Shown here piece after piece: positions 12,301 to 25,300 of a stretch of 64,000 bases of DNA (its first letter is position 1; each line of letters opens with the position of its first letter). The notes beneath the pieces are model-generated. The model did no database searches, had not been told where the DNA came from, and saw nothing but the letters and a program-made list of their open reading frames with translations. The translations under genes and the position numbers were made by a program. Source of the DNA: Zhengitettix transpicula (Eukaryota; Arthropoda; Insecta; Orthoptera; Tetrigidae); NCBI GenBank assembly GCA_037074705.1, contig CM073592.1, positions 84,956,629 to 85,020,628 of the forward strand, written 5' to 3'.

Positions 12301-15150
12301 AGTTTTACAATATTCTTAATTCCCCTAGTGAAACCATTTTTGTATGTAATACTTATGCAATTCGTTTTACTATATTTCATACCTATACTATTTACTATAC
12401 TCCATACTTTCATCATTCGATACAACCATTTCCTTCATAATGTAAATCTATTTGCTCTTAATATGTATTATTAAATTATTATTATTAAGAACCATATTTC
12501 TCAATACCTTTAAGAATATAATACAAATAATTGGTTAATTTTAGATAATAAAGGAAAATTAGCTTTTGATTTAATTGAATTCGGATATAGTGGCTTATTT
12601 TTTTTACTGTTTAGGGACTTCATAAAAATTTGTATATATTTCTCCATAAAAAACAATTTCTCCTATTTATTAATGGTGCTAATTTTTTTTAGTATAATTT
12701 CCATCTTCAGAAACAAATCGAGATTTCGTGAGCGTTGAAACGTTTCCGAAGATACCCGAGTTTCAACGAAACCAAGAGATAACACCGCACTTTTTCTATG
12801 CTTTAGTCGATCGTAAGTCCTTTTTATTTGTTCTTTGGACTGGAAGATATTTTTTTAATTAATTCCATTGTTTCAGATACCTTTTTATAAGCTCTTCTAA
12901 TGAATTTGGATTCCGGTACGTGGTAAACATGTTTTTGAATTAAAACAGTTTAAACGTATTTTTTATCTCACTGACAACTCACACTTTAAGAAAATATCGC
13001 AACCTCATACCTTTATTAATTTTCAAGACTTCCAAAGTTGACACTGGCTGAAAAAAATGTTATAAATTGTTTTGGAAAGAAATGAAGAACCTAATAAAAT
13101 ATATCAAACTGGATATAATAACTATGTTTTGTTTTCTGCGATACAAAAATTCAAACTTAAATCAGTCCTTACAGGTTTAAAAACATTATGGCTTATAAAG
13201 CACAACCCAGATATTTTCCAAGTCTGAGTACACGTGTCACACTGAGAGCAGTAAACCATTCCGTATAATCGATAGTGAAACTAGTTCAGGAAATAGAAAG
13301 ACGTATTTTTACAGTAATTTCTCCATAGCGGCGGAGCACGACAGATTTCTATCGTCTATCCAGATAACAGAAAGAAATGAATGTCCATATTTCTCTGCTG
13401 ACCTGAATGTTTCACAAAAGTGAAAAATTGAAGGTTCATTTTTTTTCTGGTGACCTGAATGTTTCCAACAAAAGAATAAAAATAAGGGAATTAAATGGTT
13501 ATTATACTACCTCAGAGCATAATAGTCCGCGATAGATTTCTAAACATTCAGTCAAACTATGCGTTGCGGATGGATCCCAAAAAATATCAATACATTCCAT
13601 AAAAGTTAAAGTTTTCTTAAAATTTAAAATATTAAATGAAAATAATAGCCTATTTTAAGTTTATATTTTCCTTAATTTTTTCTTACATATAAATTGAACT
13701 TTCATTAAACTTTTTCAACGGTTACTGACGCCGTAATGTCTGTCTTACTATTAATAATCCAAACGTGGGGAAAGATTGAAGAGTGCAAATAAACATGGAG
13801 CAATAATTAAAATAACGTTAAAATATGAAACCACGAAAAACGTTAGATTAAAAAGTGTGCATGGTGAAACAGAAAGTAGAATGGAAATATATTATTATTT
13901 AACTCATCAATAATTAATCTATAAATAATATAATATTATTTAATTTACACTTATTTGTATCTTTCATGGACAACCCCATTTGATATTATCAAATTAATTG
14001 AAAGTAATGATGTGTAATTTTTTTACAGAATTATATCTTAAATTATCATGTTTGTAAAATTTTGTTTTCTTCGAACTTTTATATTACGAATTTAAAATGA
14101 TGTCGTTTAACTGAAATTTACAATACCAGAAGAGGTTCCAAAATTGTAGATGAATCGTCATGTCTGATTACTTAAAAGTGCTTTAAATTTTTTAAGATGA
14201 ATTTCTGGCTAGTAGGCTGATGGTTTTTCATTATTTCGTGTCTCTATAACAATTTTCCATCGATAATGTCTCAATTTTCGTTAAGGAGTGCTCGGAATGG
14301 TTTGCTCCAAATCTAATTCATATCCCTTTATTTCCCTGAAAAGGAGCATAATTTTTATTGTTCTAAACGTTGTAACAACCTTTACTTTCCTTAGCTTCTA
14401 TTTTCTCTCTCTATTTTTCTCTATTATAACGTAGACAACGAAATAGTCGAATAATACCTCTACCAGTTTCATCACACCATTCTAAAATCCTCAATAAATT
14501 TTGTAACAAGATCTACAGTTTATTGTCAAAGTTTCTAGCATGTGTAAATAAGTATAACTTCAAAAATAGCATATTTGAAATTAACTGTACTATATATCTT
14601 ACCAGAAACATAAAGGATTACTCCAAAATGGAGGAAAAAGAGACGTGATTTAATTTCAGTGAAAATATTAGAAGGGTAAGGATACATTTATGAAAGACGA
14701 GAATTTTGTTGGGTTTGGGAAGAGTTATTGAGGTTACGGAAGTGTTACAAACGTTTGAAACAATGACAAAAAACTTAATTTTTGTGGAACTTCTCTTTGA
14801 GCCAGAAACTCATGCGTATGAAATATAACATTATAAAGAAAAATACCGGCGTTTTGAGTATCATAAGATACGTACAAACAATATCTCAATTAGTCGCTAA
14901 TGACCTCGGCATTTGATGCGACTATAAATAAAATTATTTAAAAACATCTCAATTGTTTTCGGTGTATCCACTTTTAAAATTGGCTAAGACGTCGTGACTA
15001 GCTTTTAGTTTTTATACATTATAAACTACTCACATCCTTCGTTAAAATATGTAGCATCTCAATTACACGTCTAAATATTAGTTTACGATACTGTCACTCG
15101 TTTACAGCTGTAACATCGAATTTCTTACGTCAGTACACAAATCCATTAAT
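9313..15150. other. AT-rich intergenic DNA, no gene seen
   Basis: This stretch holds the 107-bp tandem duplication, a (TA)n tract near 11920, and a small hairpin (CGTTGAAAC 12733-12741 / GTTTCAACG 12760-12768). The 128-aa hydrophobic frame at 12088-12474 looks like translation of T-rich DNA. Confidence 0.5.
10875..11088. repeat. 107-bp tandem duplication (two units)
   Basis: Units begin at 10875 and 10982 (attttcca.aggaatttaag) and both run through GCATCAGATTTTGCATGAAA and CCTACGGTAGCGAATAGCTG. Only a few substitutions separate them, so the duplication is fairly recent. Confidence 0.85.
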
Positions 15151-15156
15151 TACCAT

Positions 15157-15191
15157 CATCAGGTAGGCTCCGCGAAAACGGCTACCTGATG
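15157..15191. repeat. 10-bp perfect inverted repeat upstream of the ODAD4-like promoter
   Basis: CATCAGGTAG (15157-15166) and CTACCTGATG (15182-15191) are separated by 15 nt and lie at the upstream edge of the GC-rich promoter region. Confidence 0.6.
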
Positions 15192-15440
15192 CTGGTTTCT
15201 TTAATGAAGAAGTGGGCCTCCCGGAATAGAGGACCCCGAAATTGATTCGCCGCGCCGTCGTCGGGTTGCCGTGGAAACAGACGGCCCAGGCGTGTGTCTG
15301 TCGGCGCAGGTGTTTGCTCCAACACGGACTACTTTAGGTAAGCGGTGTCGGTGAAGGAGCTTCTCAAGCACAGTGCCACCTAACGGGACCGAAATCTGTT
15401 TGACGTTTGTATGACTGTGGTACTGTGCCAAATTATGAGC
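15190..15440 (+). promoter_or_regulatory. GC/CpG-rich promoter-like region and possible 5' non-coding exon of the ODAD4-like gene
   Basis: This is a CpG-rich island in AT-rich surroundings and contains the X-box. A donor-like AG|GTAAGC at 15336-15343 could end a 5' UTR exon. No TATA box is evident. The extent of the promoter is inferred. Confidence 0.4.
15265..15278 (+). promoter_or_regulatory. RFX-factor X-box upstream of the ODAD4-like gene
   Basis: GTTGCC-GT-GGAAAC fits the X-box consensus RYYNYY-N(1-3)-RRNRAC at every position. It lies 468 bp upstream of the ATG in a locally GC-rich stretch. X-boxes are bound by RFX proteins at ciliary gene promoters, which agrees with the assigned product. 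Confidence 0.7.
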
Positions 15441-15745
15441 CGAGTGTCAATAATCTAGATTCCTTGAACAGAATAGGAAATTATTGCCATGGTTATTGTG
15501 AAAAATGATGAATGACTCAGTTTTAATTTGTAGCTGTGTTGTTATATTTTTAAGTATGTTCCATCAATGGTCAAGAGGCGAAATCATTGAACCGTGAACA
15601 TTTGTTAAGTGATGTACCACCAAGTTATCACAGTGGAGATGTATTAAGTTCATATGAAAAGAAATCGCCTGAATGACAATAGGTAGACGCTTACTACGGT
15701 CGTAAGGGTGATATATATCAGATAATTCCACCTGAACAAGGAAAC

Positions 15746-16360
15746 ATGGCTGACGGGGGGGCGAAGGCCAGTCAAATTTTGAACATGACGCGCGAGTCTG
15801 AGATTCTTCAGAGCTTCCTGCGAGTGGGACTGGACTCGGAGCCGGAGGACTCTTCCGGAGGCCGTCCTCGGCGGCTGGGCTTCAAGAAGGCGGCCGCTGC
15901 TGCGATGGCAATAATAGCGCCAACACCCGAAGAGCCGGAGTCTCCGGAATCCCTGCAACCGTCCCCGGAGCACCCAAAGCTAGAAGCGTCGTCCACGGAT
16001 GCACGCCGCCCCCGAGCCCTGCCCAGGAACCAGCAGCAGCCACAGCCAACCCCCAAGAAGCCCGTCAACGCCTTCACGCAGATAATGCGTGAGATCAAGC
16101 TGCGAAACATGAAGAAGACGCCAAGCAAGAAATGCAAGGGAAGGCAACACGAGGAGGTGTACACGGACAAGGACCGCGCCGCTGCGGTCAACATCGGCGG
16201 AGACCGCGACATCAAGACATCGCTGAAGATGAAGAAGAGGCAGGACCGCACGGCGGCGTTGCAGATCCCGGAGGAAACGGATTCGGGGGCCCTCCTCGCC
16301 CTCGGCAACTACGAGATGCGATGCGGCAACTTCCACATAGCCATCCGCTTCGTCGACAAG
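15746..16360 (+). CDS. ODAD4: ODAD4-like coding exon 1
   Basis: This exon has 205 codons from the ATG to the donor in GACAAG|GTTGTC. It is strikingly GC-rich beside AT-rich flanks. Without splicing, the frame would run on to a stop near 16456. Splicing at 16360 joins the first TPR helix pair exactly to exon 2 in phase 0, matching the family's sequence order. Confidence 0.8.
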
Positions 16361-19300
16361 GTTGTCGCCTGCATGAGCCTCGCTTGTAGCCGTAGGCGCT
16401 TCGGTAGGGCTAGAACCGTACTCGTAGAGCTGCGGTTGGCAAACTTACTCTTCTAACCCAACACTAAATTCACAATCATGAACTCCACGGACCAGTATCA
16501 TGATTTCATATCACAGGTACTTATCTAGTAAAAGTAGAATATTTCTATGTTACAGATCACACTGGTGCCTGTGCAAAATTCCCAGCAAGTAACTATTATT
16601 ACAGTTAGTGTTCCATACATCTCATTTATAAAACTTGAATGAAATTAATAGTTTGACAAGCACACGAGCCGTGTGTAATAATATACCATTTTAAATATTT
16701 CCTACAATTATACACTTCATACAATATGGCTATAAACTGTCAAATCCCATCCAACATGATATTAAATTGTTTTTGCCTATGAGTATTGCCATGAAGTAGA
16801 GGACCCAAAATTGATCTCCAGATTGATCTAATCTTGCTACTCTGGCCATCTTTGTGAGATAACATTCTTCAATTATTTTCTTCTCTTGATGCATCTTCTT
16901 TTCTCTCTACATCATACTCTAAACCACTCACACACTTGGTACTTCCAACGTTCGAATTTTTATATCCGATGTCGTATTTACGTTCATTGGCTGGTATTCG
17001 ACTAAGCTTACCAATCTCTGGTTGAACTGGAGCTTAGGTACTTTGTGTCATACACTGCCTAGTACCGATTTCAAGATCACACTGAAAATCCGTGTCTTTA
17101 TTTATTAATTGTTTGAAGTTATGATTATTCGAGTGCATAATATTATTTCACCGATCATGTCAACACTTTGTTGATGGCAATGCTAATTTTAACGAATTCA
17201 AGATACAGACGGTCACTTCTTTACTACTTCAGAATAATTGTGTTTCAGTTACATTATAATTTGGGTGGGCAATAAAAAAATTATTAACATAAAATGTCGC
17301 GGTTAATATCATTTAGAGTTTTTGTAAAGAGAAGAGCCATACTTGAGACCTGGAAGTGTGCCTAGAAACAATCATAACTGTAAGAAACCAAAGTGTAATG
17401 GCCCCACGAAAGAAATCCCGAGAACTGAAAACATTCACTATCGGAGAACCTCTTTGGGTTTCCTCAGTGGCAAGGCGATTTTCCTTTCTCCTTATTCGGA
17501 CTTTAAGACCTTATGACTTTAGTGGAACGTTGCCTACTCTTGACCATTAATCATCACATCTAAGGTGCCGTCGCAGAATCTTACCTAAAGACTGCTGAGG
17601 AATTTCAAGCTCACGACTTGTGCGACGAGTTGATTTCTGAAGGTTACTTGGAAAAGTATTTCTTACCCTCTCCATTTCTAGACCTGTAACACTCTGTCCT
17701 CGTGAGCATTTAAGTTTTCACCAGCAATTTGTCTTCTTAAATTGCTGATACAGGCGCATAATGCTCTGACAACCAGGTAGATCACTTTCATATTGTATCC
17801 GGAACGTTCGCTGCACGGCGAAAATTTATTACATACTGTAAAACACAAAACATTACATAGCAGCCATTTTTGAGATATGTTACCACCCTGACACCTTGTG
17901 AGTCACAGAATTTCACTATATCGAGGACATGAAATTTGCTGCAATCGACTGTCAGCTTCTCTGTATACTACAAAGTCTATACGTTTGGGATTATAAGGAA
18001 ACAAACTTGCAACTAAACAAGACCAAAGTTACATAATCTCATGAAAAGAACTGCATTCGTCGTCACAACAAATAAGGTATGACTTTTGTCGGGTATAACC
18101 TTTTTATATATGATGACGTCAACAGTATATCATTCTATTAAAAAAATTCTATTTCAGATAATATCACAAGGTTAATATCAATTTGAAAGCATTTGAACAG
18201 GATGGAGTAGGATACACGACTGATAATCGCAGGAAAATCCTTGACTTCACAATCGACGCACTTGCATGTGCGAAAAGTGAGCATTATTAAAACTAAGTTG
18301 TCTGTCCTAGGCTGTTTCTGGCAAAATTTAACTGATGCAATCATTATTAATCATTAGATTGTCCATGATCTCAGCAAAATAAATTAAACCATAGCGACTA
18401 TAACTGTATAAGTACCGTGAACGTGAAGAATTAAAAGAAAATTTTGTTTAATGATTTTCATTTTACTACTATCCGTTCAAAAAATTGTTTCAGATGAAAT
18501 TACATATTCTCCAACAAATCGTTGCACTCTCCACTAACAGATTCATTGTCAAAGAATCGTTGCCTTCCTTCGGGTACAAGTGACTATTTCCAGTAAGCGT
18601 TAACTTCAATTTGAAATCAAAAAGATCTAGAAACATTTGTAGATAATTTCCGAAAAGCGAAGAGTACCAAATCCTCTTACAATGAAGTGAGAATAGATTA
18701 TGTAATATAAAAGGGTGGTATAGTTTATTAAAGAAATGTCTGCACCATGCGTAATAGATATATAAAGAATTGTACAAATTGAATAATCATTCTGAACTAA
18801 CAATTGCAACAAGAAAGGTTGCTATGTCTTCTGTGGAGCTACAGTCAGAAGAGCGTTAAACAGCATGGGCTGGTGCCATCGTTTTAGGAGGAACAGACGT
18901 TGACTTCAGATAAAATGTGATAGACGCATAAAAATGAGTGTGATTTTTAATTTCAATTGCTGAAATGACCAACGCGTTTCTACCACTGTCACCAGTCACA
19001 GTTCCATTGAAACATATCATCCATTATTAAATTGAGATCGAAGACACATATTAAGTTAAATTCTGTTCAAGCTTCAGAATTATGTTTAATTTCATAAAAA
19101 ATTAACTGTGTATTGTAAAATTTAAAATATTTTCATCGTGGGTAGATGTAACCTCTAAACCCACGTGACCATCTACAGAATACAGAAAATACTGTTTTTT
19201 TGTCATTAAATAATGTCAAGTTTAAATGATAAGGCGATGATATGGAAGGGCGATAGTATTAGTTATTTAAATCTGAAGCTTTTTGTTAAATGCATGATCT

Positions 19301-22300
19301 AACGAAATAGCTGTAGCGCATATCACATTCCTCGTAATGGGAAGCATTCAGTTTCAGAATCTGTCGTCCTGTTTTTGTTTTGTTTTCAGATTAATCTTCA
19401 ATGACGTTCTATTGGAAGATCAGGTCCGCTGCTTTTTTCTTTTAGACCTGGGTATTTTCTTATTTCCATCAAACCGTCGACATGATAACTTCTTATTCCA
19501 GATCTCATACAAAACTTTATATTTATGTCAATAACGCCAATCTCCTCCTACTCATAATTTTATAATATATTTTCAACTGGTATTTTGTATTAACGCTAGT
19601 AGGATGATAAATGTAAAAAAGAACACGAAACGTTTCGGTTGTGAAAATAATTCATATCGTAAATGGAAAAGGTTATGAAAATCTTGTGTGAGAGTTTACT
19701 ATAGGGGAAAATAGCTCATTTATTGTAAAAAGTTTCTTTACATAAGGTAAATAATAATATGTGAACAATAAAAAGATACTGTACATTTTATTTGCAAAAT
19801 TCCAGACTGTAATGTAATTAAATTTCAAGTATCTCTCTTCCCACATTAAACAATTCCAACATGCTACGAACAATTATAAACATTTAATTCTATCCAATTT
19901 AACGATTTATTTGCATGAGTTTTCTTACTTTTACTTTTTCTTTAATGAGAGATGAAAACGTATTACACCAATTTCGAGTAGCAAGAAGCAATTGAATCGC
20001 CTTCTGGTAATAATAGTTGAGAAATCTTGTGACAGTTTGTTTTAAATCTAAATAAGGAAACTAAATGTAATACAACAACAGAAATCAATTAGATTTAATT
20101 AATGAAAACAAACCATCCACAAATACCAACTTTTCAGTAACGTATTAAAAAATAAAAATATCAGAGGCTCTCGAATATTTTAGCTATATTCATCTGAAAA
20201 CTTAATTCTACACGTGGTTTCACAGTTACGCGGTTTAAACTGGTCGGCAACCTCTTGTATTTTTATTCTTGGTGAATTTTTTTCATTAAAGTTGACATTT
20301 TCGGATTGTTTGGTTTTATTAATTAATCCTACTGCACAGTCCTGGAGTGAGAAATATTAATGTCAAATTTAATTATAAAATATGTATTTAACTGTATGTA
20401 GACCTCTCATTTTAATTTATACACTTAAATGAACATTGGGTTAATCTTACGATACGTGAAAGAATACGTTTTGTCGGCTTCTATCTTTCGGTCAAAATGC
20501 ATCAATCATGCCAGTAACTGGTAAAAAATTCGAAATAACAGGCAAAAAGATCTAAATTAAATATCACACTACCAGTTGCAATCCTTGTTGCTTATTTTAG
20601 TCTGTAATTTGACTATTTATTTATCTCATTTGTATACTTTTAATACAGACGTTTTATATTTTATTATTCTGAATATCATTAGTTAATAACACTATAATAT
20701 TGTAAATTCCTCTTATTGAAAGTTTTAAACAGCAATATTATTATTGAATGATATTACAATAGAATAATGTGTAACGTAGAATATAAAATATGTAGACATG
20801 AAATTAAAACTTATTATAAGTATAAGGCGCTTAAATTTTTGACGTAAAAATTTTACTGAAAGATTTTTAATTGAAATATAATTTTCGTAAAAGAACGTAT
20901 AATTTTATTGATTAAAAACAACCGAATTATTGTTATCCTTTTATTTAGTCTTGTCAGAAGTTTTCGACCTCTGCCGTTATCAACTGTAAAACGAACAAAC
21001 TACATTTAATAATACATTTAATATATGAAATCAGCGTAATCAACGCTAGACAGACAATCGTTGTTTTAACTAATGTTTTTATTTTCGTGCACCCTATTGT
21101 CATAAAAATTAATAATAGTTTCCCCATATAAGTAATGAATATTAGTTATAATGAGAATCTATGTTTATATTATGTTTGAATGCTTAATGAGCGAAGCGAT
21201 AAGTTTATTGTACGTAAAATTATTTCAAAATAATTAATATCTGATAGGAACTGATACATATTTATAAAAAAAACAATTCCATTTTATTAATTTTAATAAT
21301 AATACAGAAACTGAAATTATTAAACACATGACCCTACGTTAACTTTTAAATATATGAACACCCCTACATGATTTAATTACGAATAATTTAATTATACTTT
21401 TATTACTTTTATTTCTCGGAAAGCTTTGAGAAATTGAAGTGCATGTGATTAACTTATTACATAATTATAAGACTACGGAAATAGAAGAGTGTAAGGCTTT
21501 TGCCCGGCAAAACTACAAACTTTTCAAAGTATTTTTTCATATAACACGATTTAATTATGACATGATTCTAGTCTAACATATCCTTAACATTTTATCCAAA
21601 TTACGTACAATTTTCCCCTGAGATAAAACAGAAAGTATGAAACAAACATTTTTCTCCTAACACTTGTAATAATTAAATTTTTAGTGTTGCTCCTGATTTA
21701 ATTATAATTTTTTAAAACTGGCAAAACATCACTTCTACTTGTTTTTGTCCTTGATTCATGATAAAGTATGCCAAGTATGTAGCGACATTCGTTAACATTT
21801 TGACAATCCTAGGCACAAAAGCGAGTGCTCCTTCCGATAGGCAACCCTCCCGACTCCGTTCAATATAGCGTCGAATTCAAAAAGCTTTGTCTGTCGAAGA
21901 AGAAAGCCACTCATCATATACCTATTTAACGGCTAATGCTATATATTCTTTGAATGTGCAGTTAGCCACCACGTTTACTAAGAAACAACATATATATATA
22001 TATATATATATATCTACGTATGTATCTATTGGATTCTTTCTTTTTTCTCCTTCGCCTCTGACAGTTTTGGCATCTTTAAAAAGAATAACCCATTCACCTA
22101 TGTGCACTGCTTTCCTTCTTCACTTTCACACTTTCAGCTAGCTCTCTCAGATCTTTTTACAAAACTTCCAATCAACTCATTCGATAAAAATTTTGTCATT
22201 TAATATTAAACAATTGCGTAAGTTATCTTACCTTACATTATGAATGGGATATGTTACCAATTAAATCTCTTCTATACTAATATTTTTATAAACACTAGTC

Positions 22301-25300
22301 ACGGAGGAAGTATAGTGACACAGGTAACAATGTATGACTTAAATTAGTCGGCGTCATGAATTTTGGGTTCCCTTATGAATAATATGTTATCACGGAATAT
22401 AACACGAATAAAATTTGTTTTTATAAAAACGGTAACATTTAAATACATTATTAGAATCCAAACAATCGAAAATATTAGGATTTAACATATATTATGGAAT
22501 AAAACGTAATAAAACAATTAAAAATGTTGTGATTTACGGAAAACGTAGCAAGTAACAGAGAAAAGTTTACAAAATATGTCACAGAAAATTATGGGAGAAT
22601 GATAAAGTTAAAAACAAACAAATGCGGATCATTAAACAATACAACAAATTTATTGACAAATAATATTTCAAATTTACACTTCAAGGCTGCAATAGCAAAT
22701 GTCTCTTCATAGAAGAAGAACGAAATCTTTTGAAAGGAAACTAATATTAAGACCGAGCTCGTTGTTAATTTTAGTAAGAGAAACAATTTCTTCCTTGGCT
22801 ACCTTCCTCTACCTTTCCGCATCCCCCCTTTCAAATCCCTTCCTATGCTATTAAAGGGGAGTTGCCCAAAGTGGATCACCCTCATGTAGCCTGTTGCCCT
22901 AAAAAGAAGTGTGTCTAATATCTAAATGAAAACAAGAAGCCAGTGAAAAATATTCGGGCTGATGTACTTTTCTAAACGAACTTTACAGCGCATTGAATCA
23001 AGTGGAATTGGCTTTTAGTTTTTTTTGCACAGTCGGAGTCTCGAGCGTGTTCAAGGCTGCAAGGATGACGGAAGATTGCTTGGTGTGGAGAATCCGCAGA
23101 TCTCGGCCAGGTTCACTGTCAAATTTTTAGAAAACATATATATGTTCAAATAACCAGGAATAATTTTGTAAGGTGTCCCAGTTACGTTCGTCCACTTAAA
23201 CGCCAGGAAAAAGAGTTGTCTCTCCAAGTGCGTTCACGGTCGTTGACTCGTCGCCCTGCCAAATTAGCCAATCAGATTTTTTTTCACTTTTCGTCAGTAC
23301 TTTTTTGCCCTTGCACATACCGTACCGGCTTTGCAAGAATTATATTATATATATATTATTTAGCTACGTATGTTATATGCCATTCTTCTGTTGCTATACT
23401 TTTCCGTTACAGAATTGTAATTTAGCACTCCGATCAGGCAGGATAAAAATAACCTTTTGGCTGCCAGTTACCCCAGCGATCACACTTCGTTTCACTACCC
23501 TTCTCGGCCTAACTTTCCGACAGCTCAGGGATCACAGTACCCTAATTTCGGCGGTCAATTATCATCCAATCAAAGTTGTATTCTCCATACTCGCTATAAA
23601 TTCTCCTGGTTGATTCAGCCTAGTCGTTAAAACACTCGGCCAACATTTAAATTAATCAGCGCAATAAAATTAACAATTCAAATGCGTTTTCAACCAAACT
23701 CACCTTCGAAATAGTATAAAAAGACAAAATAAAAACTGTATTTTCACATTCGCCTACAAAGAAAATGTTTTTAACGACCAACATAAAATCAGTACTGAAA
23801 TTACTTCTTTACAAAATATAGTATGAAGCTATCAAATTTAGTTATGAACTTGAATTATTCTTTGACGTAACTATTCACAATACTTCCATTCTCCAAGTTC
23901 CATCAATACAAACTAAATATTACCAGTAATATTTTAATTTCTGAGTTCCCTTTAAATTTTTTTAAGGGTAACAGGCTACATGAGGGTAATCCACATAGAG
24001 GCAACTCCCATTTAATAGCATAGGAAGGGATTTGAAAGGGGGATGCGGAAGGGTAGAGGAAGGTAGGCAAGGGTTAACTAGGGCCCCCGGGCTATGGTTT
24101 AAGTATCCTGCCGGCAATTTACCTAAAAGTGATGCAGGGAAAACCCTATAAAAACCTGCATCAGGTAGGTCGGGCATTTGGTACTTGTCCCACGCCCTTC
24201 CGATGGCGGTAAAGGGGTTAGCTGTGGGGTCACAGCTTTCCCCTTTCCGTGCCTTGACCGGTTTAGGAGGTAGCTGGCCGACTATTCCAATAGGAATAGC
24301 GAACAACTCTTACCGTATGTCCAAGGTTTGCGACCCCGAAACATACACCTCTCGAAACAGGCCGAGGTTAAATTATATTAATAAACGCAAGCATTTTATT
24401 GAACAAATTTCAATACCCTACTGTTAGTCGTCCTCAATAACCTCAATGCAATGTTGTTCTTGTTCTCCCTTGTTAGAAATTTTTACATCACACGTTCGTC
24501 CAAATTTAAATAATATCGAATATCTATATTTATAGATCTTCTAACACAATTTCTTTCTTGATAAAAAACGCACAAGGACCCACTTGTCACCAACAACAAA
24601 CATTTTGTAGTTTACAAACTCTTTTTCTTTTAATGTAATTCCAGCCACATAGAGCAAACAAAAAGGAACATCTTCCCATTGTCATTAAATCGATAGTCTG
24701 CTGACATATTAATTTGAAACATTCATTTGATTGGAAAAATGAAAAGGCTTACTAATACCTTTACACGAGTGGCTACAATGTAACAATGGTAACGTGTAGT
24801 CACTGCTCTTATTACAAGGAGAATGAACTTCGGCTGCAGCTGCTGCAATGTTATGGCCTCTTGAAGTCTTCGGGGAGCAAAGTTCACCTCCAGAAATAAT
24901 TGTTACAATGGATAGACGATAGGAAAGAATTTCTCCTGGGATGTGATCGAGTTGAAGCTACGTCCAACCTTCAGGACTGTGAGGAGTACTGACTGCAGTA
25001 AGACAGGCGTTATTTTATTTTATTTTTAATCCCATAAACAGCTACGGTCATTTTCAACTTTGCACACAGTTGAATTTCACTGGTCGGGGAATTAATTTGT
25101 GGGAATTTCTAGACTTGGAAACACTCACACCACATCCACACCCTCGTCGGAATTCGATCCCAGAACCTCTGGGATGCGAGGCAGCTGGGCGGCAGTGTAG
25201 ACTTGAAATGCAGTATAGTAAGAAATGAATATTTACTATGATTGTTACAGTCGTTCAACAATAATAATGGAAGATAACAAATATTGAGAAAGTGAAAGAA

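Noticed and set aside
12088..12474. 128-aa hydrophobic ORF suggesting a membrane protein
   Set aside because: Composition is that expected of T-rich DNA (Phe/Leu/Ile/Tyr), with an overlapping second frame and no motif.
15650..16336. Minus-strand and alternate-frame ORFs over ODAD4-like exon 1
   Set aside because: Shadows of a GC-rich coding exon. Only the + frame from 15746 joins the TPR exons in phase.
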